Shown here: positions 22,313 to 33,002 of the stretch, piece after piece
Numbering within the stretch: the first letter of the stretch is position 1
How the letters are laid out: each line of letters starts with the position of its first letter
From: Neofusicoccum parvum
Lineage: Eukaryota; Ascomycota; Dothideomycetes; Botryosphaeriales; Botryosphaeriaceae
NCBI GenBank assembly: GCA_020912385.1
Contig: CP087211.1
Span: 1,612,001-1,676,000 of the forward strand
DNA length: 64,000 nucleotides
Direction of reading: 5' to 3'
Program-made: the position numbers and the translations under genes
The notes under the pieces: generated by a model
Seen by the model: only the letters and a program-made list of their open reading frames with translations
What the model was told of the DNA's origin: nothing
Databases searched by the model: none

Positions 22313-24697
22313 TTAATGCATCTGTTCGGGACTCTTGTCTGACGACGCCGGAGTATCAATGTCTTGACGCGAACGGACAAGGCGGAACCCCGATGCGTGC
22401 TGCGGCCATGGTTCAACCCGCTCGCACCAGACGAGGTTCTGCTGGAGACCCTCGTCTTTCTCCAACTGGGCGCTGGCGTGCTTGGCCACCTTCCTCCGAC
22501 GGCTCTCGCGCTCCTCAACTGCGTTGTGCATCATCTGAGCAACCTTGCCCTTACCAAGACGGCTGCAGAGAACAAAGTCCTCCAGCAGAGCCTTCAGCAC
22601 CGGGAAAGGCAGCGAGAGAATGATGCTGGACAGAAGGCCAATGATGAACTGCGAAGGACCCGCTGGATCAACCGGAACCTCGCCGAACCGGATCTGGCTG
22701 AGACGGGGATTGCGGCTGGTAGGTCTTGGCTCATCCATCGACGGCAGTCGCGGAATTTCGTAGAGCTGCGAGGCGGACGTTTCCAGCTCGAACTCGTTGG
22801 GAAAGTTGTGGACCAAGAATCCATTGATGGTCTGCAGGAAGTGCGTGCTGTAGGGCCCATACGTCGGCGCAAAGTCAGTGTCGAACTTCGAGGATGCATC
22901 GTCGCTGGACGAGTCTTCGGGCGTATCATCGACACGCCAGCTAGAATCAAGACCGCCATCAAGGGCAAAGATCAGAGCAGTCTCGACAGTGTCCCAGCGC
23001 AGAAGCTCGGTAGCAATCTCAAGGCCGCGGCTAACAATGCTACGGATTTCCAGCCAGTAGCCCGCAGCCGCGTAAGCAAGAGCATCGCTCATACGACGGG
23101 ATGGCGATCCATATCCATCGGCATTCGCCAAGCTTCCAGTGAAAGGCGCCAGACCTTGCAGGAAGTTCCTCGGAGTGAGCAAATCCTCACCGTACAAGAA
23201 TTTCAGCGCCTCCGCAAAGATAGGGCCATCCAAGAAACGATCGTCAACCAGAACATTGAGAACGCGCAAGCCGTTTTCGTAATGAGTAGGGTGAGCCTTT
23301 GCCATGGCATCAGCGAACTTGCGAGAACGGCCAAGAATGATACCATGCACCGGCAGGCAAAGGATTAAGCCACGGCCTCCGTGCGCGTAGAGCTTGAGCA
23401 CATGGTCCGCATAATCGCGATTGGCAAACTGAGCGCGCATGTACTCCCTCAAACCAAACCCAGCGCTTGGTTGCGGGTGGGCAGTTTGGAACCTTGGCAC
23501 AGCGACATCGCGGGGAACGACGCCATTCTGCATTGGATGCGGGTGCACAGCAATTGGCAAGGCGTCTGATACGGGAGGGCGGATCTTCGGCGATGAGGCC
23601 TGCGAGCCTGACCTCGACAGGGAATGTACACCGTTCGTGTGCACAGGCGAAAAGGACTGCACGTAGGCAGCACCAGGGTAGACAGGAGAGAAGCCGGCAG
23701 TGGTTGCACTCGGGCTCGGCGTGGAATGGGCCGGTCGCATGTGAGGCGGTAAAGGCTGGTCCCTTCTGATTCCGAAATTCCCCTGCGGCGCCACACCCAT
23801 GGCTGGGAGCATCATACCCGCGTGGGGTTCCGAAAAATTATGGGAGTGACCCGGGAACGGGTAAGGCGGCGCCATCATGCCTGAGGCCGGGTGCGCTCCA
23901 GGCGGAGGATATGGCAAGTTCCCATTTGTAACAGGAGGAGCTGGAGAGACGCTGGACGAGTCAGGGTAGCCGCCGAAGACGATGCTGTTGGCACTAGGGC
24001 GCGGGTTGTGGATGGTGGCAGGGTTCGGGGGAGGCTGCGGGCGGGTGAAGGTGGACGAAGTAGTCGAAGTAGGAGTAGAGCGGTCGGTGGAAGGATAGAA
24101 TGGCGGAGGAAGCTCGAAGGGTGGGCGTTGTGGACGGGTGGTATGCGGCGGCGCCTGCGGCTCACGCGAGACGGCCTGACCAGCCTCCTGCGGCTGCTCC
24201 TGGCGGGGCTCCGGCTCAGGCGCGGCGGTGGAATTGTCTGTGAGATGATCAGCAACCTTGGGAAAGCTACGCCTCGTACCAGGAGGGTGTTGCGCACCTA
24301 AATCAGCCGTCGACGAGGCGTCTGGGGTGACGGCGTCGGCCGTCGCACGCGAGGCGTCAGCTGGAGCTTCCACCGCGGCGCCTGCGTTCTCGTTGTCCGG
24401 AGTCTTCTCGTGAGCTCCATGTCCATTCGTGGCCGGCGGGAGCTCCGGCGCGGTGACAGCAGGCTCGGGCAGGTGCTCAGCGACAGGAGCGTCGGGCTGC
24501 GTGGTGGTGCGCGGCGCATTTTCGTTGCTGGGCTCAGAGACTTTCGCGGTCGCGTAGTCCTCGGGCGGCGGCTTCTTGGGCCGCTGGGAACGCGTGAAGG
24601 GCAGCGGAATAGCCGGGACGATGCGAGGGACAACAGGGGCGGGCGTAGCAGACTTGGTGCGCGTCGAGCGGGCGGGCTCTGCGGTGGACGGAGCCAT
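22313..24697 (-). CDS. Proline-rich protein with BTB/POZ-like core
   Basis: Unrecognised function. The first ATG in frame is at 24697; the open frame upstream to 24808 starts from TTG. The product is ~794 residues. A 60-nt segment (24238-24297, minus) has donor GTGCGC, branch GCTGAT and acceptor CTCACAG. It may be an in-frame intron, giving 774 residues. Residues ~1-400 are disordered, rich in Pro/Ser/Thr/Gly. Residues ~410-560 contain DYADHVLKLYAHGGRGLI, LPVHGIILGRSRKFADAM, then LDGPIFAEALKFLYGEDLL, which resembles a BTB fold (dimerisation or ubiquitin-ligase adaptor). The C-terminal ~230 residues are helical and basic at the end (RESRRRKVAKHASAQLEKDE). The BTB suggestion is pattern-based and needs a profile search. 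Confidence 0.6.
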   Translation of the reverse strand: MAPSTAEPARSTRTKSATPAPVVPRIVPAIPLPFTRSQRPKKPPPEDYATAKVSEPSNENAPRTTTQPDAPVAEHLPEPAVTAPELPPATNGHGAHEKTPDNENAGAAVEAPADASRATADAVTPDASSTADLGAQHPPGTRRSFPKVADHLTDNSTAAPEPEPRQEQPQEAGQAVSREPQAPPHTTRPQRPPFELPPPFYPSTDRSTPTSTTSSTFTRPQPPPNPATIHNPRPSANSIVFGGYPDSSSVSPAPPVTNGNLPYPPPGAHPASGMMAPPYPFPGHSHNFSEPHAGMMLPAMGVAPQGNFGIRRDQPLPPHMRPAHSTPSPSATTAGFSPVYPGAAYVQSFSPVHTNGVHSLSRSGSQASSPKIRPPVSDALPIAVHPHPMQNGVVPRDVAVPRFQTAHPQPSAGFGLREYMRAQFANRDYADHVLKLYAHGGRGLILCLPVHGIILGRSRKFADAMAKAHPTHYENGLRVLNVLVDDRFLDGPIFAEALKFLYGEDLLTPRNFLQGLAPFTGSLANADGYGSPSRRMSDALAYAAAGYWLEIRSIVSRGLEIATELLRWDTVETALIFALDGGLDSSWRVDDTPEDSSSDDASSKFDTDFAPTYGPYSTHFLQTINGFLVHNFPNEFELETSASQLYEIPRLPSMDEPRPTSRNPRLSQIRFGEVPVDPAGPSQFIIGLLSSIILSLPFPVLKALLEDFVLCSRLGKGKVAQMMHNAVEERESRRRKVAKHASAQLEKDEGLQQNLVWCERVEPWPQHASGFRLVRSRQDIDTPASSDKSPEQMH

Positions 24698-25484
24698 GGC
24701 GTCGCGCAATGGAGCAACCGGCGGCAGGGTCTCGGGGCGGGCTCGCTGGGGCACTTGGCTGGCTGGGCAGCGTCTCCAGGAGTAGCTGCGCACGGCAGGG
24801 CAGGCCAATTATCCTGGAGCGCCTGCGGAATGGCAGTCGGCGGCGGGCGTGGGCTGGGGCGCTGGTGATGCGAGGTAAAATGTCGGTTGAAGGTTTCGCG
24901 CGCGGTGGGGGAAGCTGGCCAGCTTCGTCATAGCACCCGCCGCTCACCGCCAGGCAGACACTGGCCCTGTGCCACCTGACAGCTCTCTTGTCCCGTCTCT
25001 GCTGCACCGGCACCGGCTCCCTGAGGCCTGCGTGCGACCGCGGGCGAGCTGCGCCGCCACACCGCTCGCACAGGCGCAGCCCCGGCCAGCCGTGTGCCGC
25101 CCGCGATGCGACAGCTCCGCAGCCTGCGCTCCTCCGTGCTGGAGCAGCCGGGCACTTCGTGGCCGTCCTGGTCCCTGCCGTAGCTGCCCGCATATGGCCC
25201 AGCACCTCGCAGCAGGAGCAGTGCCTGCAATGGCGTGCCAGCTCTCCGTGCCAGAGGCCAGCGGCGAGGGAGCGATGCCGCCCGGGTCGTGACTTCTCTG
25301 CCCGCCTGCCTGAACTTACTCTGTCCGCAGCATGCGTGCTGTCGCCCTCATCCTCGATTCTCCTTTATTCTGCACATACGTCCTACCTGCCGTCATCTAG
25401 TGTCGCATCACTCCCATTCACTCGAGGCTTCCCGCCCTATTCTAAGCCAGTTTATTCCTCAGAACTTCATTCTTCAGTTGAGGT
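24698..25484. promoter_or_regulatory. Divergent promoter region, GC-rich
   Basis: Between two outward-facing genes. 24930-25290 is a GC-rich island with many CTGC/GCAGG words. 25300-25480 is pyrimidine-rich, typical of a core promoter before the ATG at 25485. Confidence 0.45.
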
Positions 25485-27314
25485 ATGCCCTCCAACCCCG
25501 GGAGAAGGCGGAGACAGGCGCAACAAGCTAGAAAGCGAGCCGGCAAAGCCACCATAGAGCGCGTCTCCTTAGAGAGCTGCTCGCCCATGGATCATGTTGA
25601 CGATGGGGGATCTGACAGTCCTGCTGGGACTCCTGCAGTAGTCCCCTACCGAATCCTCACACATGTACGCGGGCATACCAGCAGGATCGACCGCTCCAGC
25701 CCCTACACCCGACGAGGCCTCGAGAGCGGCGGAGGAAAGGATGCTGCGGAAAGAGGCAAAGGCGCGAAGGAAGAAAGCAGCAGCGCGGAGGAAGTCAACG
25801 ATGAAGGCTCCGTCAACCCAACCGAGCAAAGCACAGTTCCGACAAGGCCTGCCTTCGAAGCATGGATCAAGCAAGTCCCGAGTCAAGCGTGCCATGAGGA
25901 AGCTCAAGCCTCGCCGGAAGGCGGCCACGCTCACCTACTAGACCCTGAGGCAGACCCTGTGCAGTCAAATCCTGAATCGTTCTTAACCTTTCCATTCGAG
26001 GTTCGACCGCAGACTGCTCCATATTCTGTCGGGCAGCACAAAAGGGCACCCTTCCCGGATGCCTCCTCCTGCGCCGATGCACTTGTCGGGAAGACCGCTG
26101 CTGCGACGGTACCATCCACTGCTCCTACATTGCTCTGCATGGTTGCTAGTGGAGCTGCATTTTTCCTTAGTCATCAGCAGCCTGCACTCAGTGTTCCACC
26201 TCCTGAGAGAGTCAGTAGCAGCTTAGTTGCCGACAGTCCTTCATCTGGCTCTCGCCGCCCCGTGATGACCTACGACCAGCAGCGTTGCGTACGCCCCAGA
26301 ACGCAGCCCACCGCTTCTTTTGGGCAAAATTTCAACCGTTATATCAGCCATGGTCCGCCCCCCTGTGTTGACCGTCCCAAGTGGGTGCCACACTCGCTTC
26401 AACCGCAAAAACCTTCTTTACCTTTGCAAAACAACACTCGAGTTTCAATCCCTCCTAGATTCGAGCCGGTCTTTGGAGCAACTCCAGCCAGCACAGCTCC
26501 GCTCACAAACGGCGACACGCTTACAAATAGCACCGCGGCACAAGACGTGACTCTTGCTTCTACACAGGCTTTATCGCTACATACGCTTTCTAGTGCCGCA
26601 GACAGCTCGATAGCTTATCCGCAGAGCCCACTTTATCCTTTTCGTTCGGTATGGCCTGAGTACAAGTCTCATGAACGGTCCAAACCTCTATCGAAGCCGA
26701 CGTGGGCTCTCGGACACGCCTGGTCAAACGGCCTCCCGCTCCCGCTGTCTGCCAACGCAGAAGAGAGGTCATGCTCTATCTACAACAGTAGCCAAACCGG
26801 ACGCTACCAGCCAGTTATCACCTCCCCCACTCTTGTTGAAGACAGCCAAGTCACCCCCATCAATGACCCAGCCATCATTGAGGCAAAATTGAGACCTCCT
26901 TCGCTTCCCATGAGACGCACCAATACCGCTGCCCAGATTTTCGAGCTCGCCGTGAAGGCAGAAGAGGAGCGTATCGCCGAAGCGAGGACTAAGGCGGAGC
27001 TCAAAGCCCATCTCCACAGCCTCACGAAGACACCTAGCCAAGAATACGGCGACAAAAAGGCCACCCAGGAGCTTGTCGGCCCGAAGAAAGTCTCGTCTAA
27101 GACTCACAGCAGAAAGCTGTTTGATGCCAAGTCAGCCAGGAAAGAGGAGCAGCGCAGAGAACGTATTTCGGAGGGTAGCGACGACTTGTGGGAAGGTGAG
27201 ACGCTGCCAGATGATGACTGGGAGTTTGTGGAGTGGCCGCCGATGAACGGTCTGATTTGGAAGAGTTCGGGGCTCGACAGGTTGGTGCTTGGATTGGGGG
27301 ATGCAGAGGACTGA
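25485..27314 (+). CDS. Hypothetical protein, largely disordered
   Basis: Not recognised. A single open frame gives 609 residues. The N-terminus is basic (MPSNPGRRRRQAQQARKRAG), a possible nuclear signal. The middle (~150-470) is Pro/Ser/Thr-rich low-complexity sequence with a short hydrophobic stretch (TLLCMVASGAAFFL). A helical charged region at ~485-560 (AAQIFELAVKAEEERIAEAR) may form a short coiled coil. The C-terminus is acidic with tryptophans (DDLWEGETLPDDDWEFVEWP). A second open frame of 92 codons overlaps its 5' part (25663-25941, plus strand) and looks at least as coding-like, so the true exon structure there is uncertain. Confidence 0.5.
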   Translation: MPSNPGRRRRQAQQARKRAGKATIERVSLESCSPMDHVDDGGSDSPAGTPAVVPYRILTHVRGHTSRIDRSSPYTRRGLESGGGKDAAERGKGAKEESSSAEEVNDEGSVNPTEQSTVPTRPAFEAWIKQVPSQACHEEAQASPEGGHAHLLDPEADPVQSNPESFLTFPFEVRPQTAPYSVGQHKRAPFPDASSCADALVGKTAAATVPSTAPTLLCMVASGAAFFLSHQQPALSVPPPERVSSSLVADSPSSGSRRPVMTYDQQRCVRPRTQPTASFGQNFNRYISHGPPPCVDRPKWVPHSLQPQKPSLPLQNNTRVSIPPRFEPVFGATPASTAPLTNGDTLTNSTAAQDVTLASTQALSLHTLSSAADSSIAYPQSPLYPFRSVWPEYKSHERSKPLSKPTWALGHAWSNGLPLPLSANAEERSCSIYNSSQTGRYQPVITSPTLVEDSQVTPINDPAIIEAKLRPPSLPMRRTNTAAQIFELAVKAEEERIAEARTKAELKAHLHSLTKTPSQEYGDKKATQELVGPKKVSSKTHSRKLFDAKSARKEEQRRERISEGSDDLWEGETLPDDDWEFVEWPPMNGLIWKSSGLDRLVLGLGDAED

Positions 27315-27500
27315 TGATGTGTGTGTTTTGTCTAGTTGAGATGGAATACCCTGCTGGTTTGTCATCACTCGTGGGCTTGTTGTCGTAGGAAATAAGCAAT
27401 ATGATTTTCATCCAACTGTACACTATGAGGTGAGGCTTGTGTGGTCTTGAGCGCCTATACAGTGGCAGCAACTAGGTGCCCTATGAGGGCCTGTGCGAAG

Positions 27501-29657
27501 TCAAATGAGAGTGAACTGATAAACTGTCCTCCCTTCCGAGTCTTCACCGTCCTTAAGATGACCCAAGTTTTCCGCATCCTCCAGAATCTGCAACCCCTTC
27601 AGAAGACTGTCTGCACCACCGGGTTCCAACACATCGATCTCAAAGAAAGCTATACGTTGAAACTCGCCATCCCTCTCTGCCACCGGTTCCAGAACCAATC
27701 CTTCAACCGTCCCCGCAATCGGCGAGCCCACAGGAAAAAACAAGCTCCCAGCCGGCATGGTGTGCTCAGCCGCGTGCACAACTTGTTCGTCCCACTCATC
27801 CAGAAACACCTTCAAGCTCCACGGCGCCTCCGCCCGCGCCGGCCGGGACAAGCTCAACGGCTCGTCCATCACCTTCATCACAATCGGCTCACCACTCCTA
27901 TACAACAGCCCCCTCACCTTCAACCTCGCGCTCCGCAGCTGGCCCGTCTCCACGCCGCCAAACCCCTCCACGCTCGGCACCATCTCTCGCACGAAGAACG
28001 GCGCCGCCTGGCCCGCCCGCCTCCCGACGTAGTGGTACGCGCCGCGGCTCTCGACCTGGGCGTCCAGGCTGGCCCAGCTCCACGTCGGGGCGCGCCAGCG
28101 GGCGGGGCGGCGCAGCGGGCGGCGCTCGTCGACGTCGGTGCGCCAGAGCACGTCCTCGGCCAGGCGGCTGCGCCAGAGGCCCGCGACGTACGCGTCGCCG
28201 GTGGCGTCCTGCATGGTCTCGGCGAGCGCCTGCACGGCGATCAGCTTGTCGGCCGGGCGCGACAGCCGCGTCGCCGAGTACGCGTTGACCAGCTCGCTCC
28301 AGTGCGCGTGGGCGCCGGCCAGCTCGTGCTCGGCGGCTGCCGGCTGCCCGCGCTGCTGCTGCTGCAGCGCCCGCAGCCGCGTCGTGAAGCGCGAGGTCAC
28401 GCGCGGAACGTGGGGGCCGAGGTTTTTGGTGCGCAGGTCGCGCGGGAACATCTCGGAGCGGAGGGCGGTGTTGCATTGCCAGTACAGCTGCGTGCGGCCG
28501 AAGTGGAGGATGCGCGGGGAGAGGGAGCGTTCCTGCAGGACCCAGCCGCGCTTGTTGAGCGGTGCGGATTCGACCTCGCGGTCCCAGATGCCGCCGTTGA
28601 AGATGTAGTAGCGGCCAGGAGGCTTGTGGGAGACGAGATCGGGATGCTTCCAGGTGATGTTGACGGTTATGTGGCGGGAGCTGTGGGGGTTGCGCTGGAA
28701 GGAGAGGCCGTCTTGGTCGCCGGAGGCGGCTGTGGCGGCGATGTTGAGAGAGCCGTTGCTGTAGACGTGGCGCATCATTGCTGATTCTTTACGCCAGTCG
28801 TCTGCGGAGTCTTGGAGGATACCTTAGGAGGATATTAGCTCTAACAATCATTCACTGTGTAATATACGCAGTACTTACATAAAGAATCAATCCAGAGGTA
28901 CCGTAAGCCCAGCTTCCGAGCCACGCACACTGCATGCTGGAATGTTCTGGGAAGTGTTTCAATATTGATACCGTTCTGTAAAATTTCAAGATTATTCTGG
29001 ATCAAACGCAGAGATTGGGTATGGCCCCAGGAATGACTGAGAGTCGCATATGGCATCTCGAACCCAGGTTCTGGAATAAAGAGCCTGACAGCCGCATCCT
29101 CAGGAGCGCCAACATCCACGATCCGGCTAGGAAAAAATGGTTCAGTTGTTGTTGCAGCTTCAGCGCATGCAGAACAGTGCTCTCCCAGACAGTTGTTGTA
29201 CCATTCTTGTGCTATCGCCAACGACGAATCCGAAAGTGTATCCGGGGATTCCACATAGAGAGATGCAGCATCTTCAGCTCCTATTCCTGGATCAGACAGC
29301 CATTGACTTGAGCGGATGGAGGCTCGTACTTTCAGCTTCTATCAGCTTGAGTATCGCTTCAGGCGGAAGAATGGTCGACGGAGCCCCGGAGTCCGAGTAT
29401 TTCCGTTCGATGAAAAGAAGCTCGTCATCAAGAAACAGCCATTCAATTCTGGAGTGCTTGTGGCGGTCCTCAAAATCCTCAGCAGACGGGTCTGGTAGAA
29501 AGGCGTCGCAGGTACTGATGAGAAGGCAGAGATGGCAACCAGCAGCGATTGAGGTCTGGAATGATTGTAGGCTCGGGTGATGAGTCCTAATATTTAGCGG
29601 CGAGACGGTTCTGGTACTGGTGCCGGCGAAGACCGCTTGACACGCTTTGCACAGCAT
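27501..29657 (-). CDS. HET-domain (heterokaryon incompatibility) protein
   Basis: Likely NLR-independent HET protein; HET domains trigger cell death after non-self recognition or have immune-like roles in fungi. Exons (minus) 29657-29330, 29286-28879 and 28822-27501 give 685 residues. Intron 1 is only 43 nt; without it the frame breaks. Intron 2 splits the HET motif, restoring LRYLWIDSLC-ILQDSADDW. HET block 1 is YATLSHSWG (~170). Block 2 is LGLRYLWIDSLCILQD. Block 3 includes MRHVYSNGSLNIAATAASG, then the downstream RGWVLQERSLSPRILHF. The N-terminal ~110 residues carry a Cys-x2-Cys (LCKACQ) and HLCLL, a usual HET-associated start. No NACHT, ankyrin or WD domain follows. A TATATAAG box (minus, ~29727-29740) sits about 75 nt upstream. 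Confidence 0.87.
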
Positions 29658-30131
29658 TTCCCGCGAAAGAACGGTGTGAATGGTGGAGCAAGAGCAATCG
29701 CGGTGCAGGTTAAGCGAAGAGTCCGAGGCTTATATACGTGCCGCGAAGGCTGTGTAGGTGGATTGGGAAGGGCTGTTGCTTGAGTCTCATGGCTTTCGCC
29801 CGAACGCCGAAGAGGCGGGAACCGTGTGAGCATGGGCGAGCGTCAAAAGACTGCACCTGCAATGGGGACAGAAACCAGGCGCGTGCTGGCCCGGACTCTC
29901 GAAGCGCTCGGAGCAGTGGGGCTGCAGACGGCGCGCCGCGTGCGGTGGTGGCCGGCGGCAGCGGCAGCGGCAGCGGTGGTGATCGCGCGAGACCGCGGCG
30001 CGGCCCAAGCTCCCCGGAAAAACGGGCAGCCGCGTTGTTTACCTCTGCGCCGTCGTCTAAACAAAAGACTCTAGCAACACCCACTGCAAGCGCAAGTGCA
30101 AGTGCGACCAGTGCCGCTGGCTCCAGACACC
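29658..30131. promoter_or_regulatory. Divergent promoter of the HET and spindle-pole genes
   Basis: TATATAAG (minus strand, ~29727-29740) serves the HET gene. A short imperfect hexamer repeat, GCAAGT/GCAAGC, lies just before the plus-strand gene (~30087-30106). Otherwise GC-rich with no other signal. Confidence 0.5.
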
Positions 30132-32452
30132 ATGTCGACGCCACTCTCGCCCTCCGCCTCCTCCTTCTCCTTCAAGTCCAAGACGCCCACCACCGCACGT
30201 CACCGCGCATTCAGCAACCTCTCGCACGTCTCGCCGCGATCGCCCCGGTCGCCTCTCATCAAAATGGACGACACCGGTGTCGATTCGCCCAGCTCGCCCT
30301 TCATCTCTCTCGTTGACCAGGAGAACATGCCGCCGCGGACAGACTCGCACAACGACAAGACCGAGGACCTGAGGTTCGACGACGAGATGACTGCGCAATC
30401 TGTGCGCAAGATGTCCGTCGACGTCCTCTCGCCTCTTAAGACGTCGCGCATGAACAGCCGTTCGCCGAGCAAGCGCTCTTCCGTCGTCGAGCCCGTCGAA
30501 TCCTCCGGGTCTCCAGCGCCCGCTGCGCCAGTCGAGGTAGAGCCTACCATGCGTGAAAACGAAGGCCTTACCGTCGCCATCGACGCCATGGAGCAAGAGA
30601 AGATGAACGCAACCTTTAGCGACATCTCTTACTACCAGAATGCCCACGAGTCAATGGATGATCAGGATGACCAGGACGACGTCGACAACACCTGCTTCAG
30701 CACCTTCTCCGAGATCCCAAATGCAGACATGACTATGTTCGCAAAACTTGGACAACGGAGCCCGACTAAACAACTTTTCTCCAATGTAAGCAAACCCTCT
30801 TGCTCACGCCTATACCAAACAGTGTGCTGACCGTTCGCAAGGCAAAGACACCCCGCAAGACCCCCGGCACCCCAGGAACTGCTCGGAAGCGCGAATACCA
30901 TGGCTACGACCGTTCGCCGTCCCCAACCCCGCGCCGCCACAAGAGCCCATCGGTGGCGGAGAGGGATAGTGATACAACAAATCTTCTGCTCGATTTCACG
31001 TCCCAGATGGAATCTTTTGGTGCCGCACCTCGCCGGTCTCCTTCCAAGCGCCACTCCCCGTCCAAGTCTGCCGGCGGCGAGGCGAGCCTGCGCAACTATC
31101 TCAACAACCAACGGTCACCCTTGAAACACGGCGCAGATCCTGCCACTCCGCGCAGGCAGAGCAACCTTCTCAACCTTCTTGACTTCGAACTCCCTCCCAT
31201 GCCGACGCCGAGGTCAATTCCCACCATAACTGTGCGCGAACTCGAGTCGATGAAGTCCAACTACCAATCTCAAATATCTTCCTTGACAGCTACGCTGAGC
31301 GGTCGCGCTGCTGAAGTCGAGAGTCTGAAGAAGGCTGTTAGTGATGCTGAGCGTCGCGTTGGCGAAGCACAAGAGCACGTTCGTGAGGAGAGATCCGCGC
31401 GCGAACACGCCGAGAAGGAGAAGTCAGAGTGGGAGAGGCGTGGTGTTGAAGTGGAGGAAGTCCTCCGCAGCATCCGTGAGGAAGTGTATAGAAGCGACAA
31501 GGAGCGCGAGGAACTCGTTCGCAAGCTCGAGGAGAGTGAGCGCCGGGCCGAAGAAGCGGAAGCGCGCGCCGCGGAGCATGAGACCCGTGCTCTCGAAGCC
31601 GAGGGCAAGATTGTCGACCAGAGCATCATGACGACCGCAGACAGCAGCGACAAGGGACCCCGCTATACCGCCGAGGAGGTTCAACGCCAGATTGATGAGA
31701 AGGTTGCGACCTTGTGCCGCGAGCTGCACGTTGTCTACAAGAAGAAGCATGAGACCAAGGTTGCTGCGCTCAAGAAGTCTTACGAGTCCAAGGCTGAGAG
31801 GAAGCATGCGGAGCTTACACGCAAGGTCGAGGAGCTCGGCAAGCAGATCGAGGACCTCCAAGCCCGCAAGGATGCCACCTTCTCAGGCGTCCTGCCTGAA
31901 GGTCTCGACCCCCAGGCTGCCGCAAACCGCGAAGCAGACCTCAAGCGCATGGAGGAGCAGAAGGCAGAGCTCGAGCAGCAGAAGGCTCGTCTCGCAGGCC
32001 TGACCGGCGAGATTGAAGCCGTCCGCGCCGAGCGCGCACAGCTGCTGCACGAGCTTGAGACGGAGCGCCGCGAGAAGGGCGAGTTGGTTGCCGCCGTGGA
32101 CGAGATGCTCGCGCTGCAAGCCGACGACGGCGCCACGCCGCGACAGCAGCAATCAGTGGCCGAGGACTTCCGCCGCAGCGTCACCGGATCCGGTGCCTCC
32201 GCTGGAGGCAATGCCAATGGTAACGGCAACTCTGAGAACTTCCGCAGTAGCGGCGTCGGCAGGCCTTCTGGCTTACGTGCTCCGGGTGGATTTGGCTTTG
32301 GCGGAGCCGCTGGTGGAGAGAGCAGGATCGGGAGGAGCGCTGCCGGAGCGTCTGGTCTGAACAGGAGCGGTGGCTCTGGCGGGGCGCCCCAGAGCAGGAT
32401 GATGAGCAATATCCAACGCATGGGTATGGGCGCTGGCAGGAGCTACGAGTAG
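30132..32452 (+). CDS. Coiled-coil spindle-pole-body protein (SnaD-like)
   Basis: Exons 30132-30785 and 30842-32452 give 754 residues; the join is phase 0. Residues 1-300 are disordered with many SP/TP and SPSKR motifs, likely Cdk/NIMA targets. A FDDEMTAQSVRKMS element and DEMTAQS-like acidic parts precede an FSEIPNADMTMFAKLG motif. Residues ~347-640 form an almost continuous coiled coil (for example SLKKAVSDAERRVGEAQEHV) with a conserved break at ATLCRELHVVYKKKHETKVA. The C-terminal ~110 residues are Gly/Ser-rich and basic. This matches recalled filamentous-fungal proteins annotated as spindle-pole-body associated (SnaD in Aspergillus). The coiled-coil architecture is seen directly; the name is from memory. 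Confidence 0.6.
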
Positions 32453-33002
32453 ATGGTTCGTACAGAGAAGTTTCCGTCATTGTATAACACAAGATGTACA
32501 TGGCACGAAGCCAAACACAAAGGTGGATGGTAGCGTAGCTCGGCGGCCTGGGTGTTTCGTTCGAGGTTTCTTCCTGGAGAGGCCACATTGGTGCTACGGC
32601 AGGCGGCGTTTCCGGGAGGAATTGGTTTGCTTGGATTCTTGACGGGGTTTGGATTGCATGACGAGGGGTCTTTTCCAGGGAGGCGTTTTGTCTACGGACA
32701 GGATGTTTCCCATCTTGGAGAAAGGGGGTCTTCTCCTTGTCACGAAGTTTTTAACGCTTAATGTGGATACCAATCTTGGGTTTTGGAGGCTCCCGTTTGT
32801 CTGTACATTTCAAAAAAAAAGTTCGTTCATAATGACGAGTGCTTGAAGCGTGAATGTCTCCTCGTGGATCGTTCACATCAGCCTTTGCGGCCAGCTTCGT
32901 ACCTGTGGGTATCATGTTATCCCCTCGCCGGAGGCATCTGTCCTTACCATCTTGTTCGCTGAGATACTTTTATTCTCCTTCCCAACCCTGTACCGCTCAT
33001 CA
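32453..33002. other. Intergenic between convergent genes
   Basis: 3' space between the coiled-coil gene and NSE1. Contains an A9 run near 32812. Nothing else seen. Confidence 0.5.
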
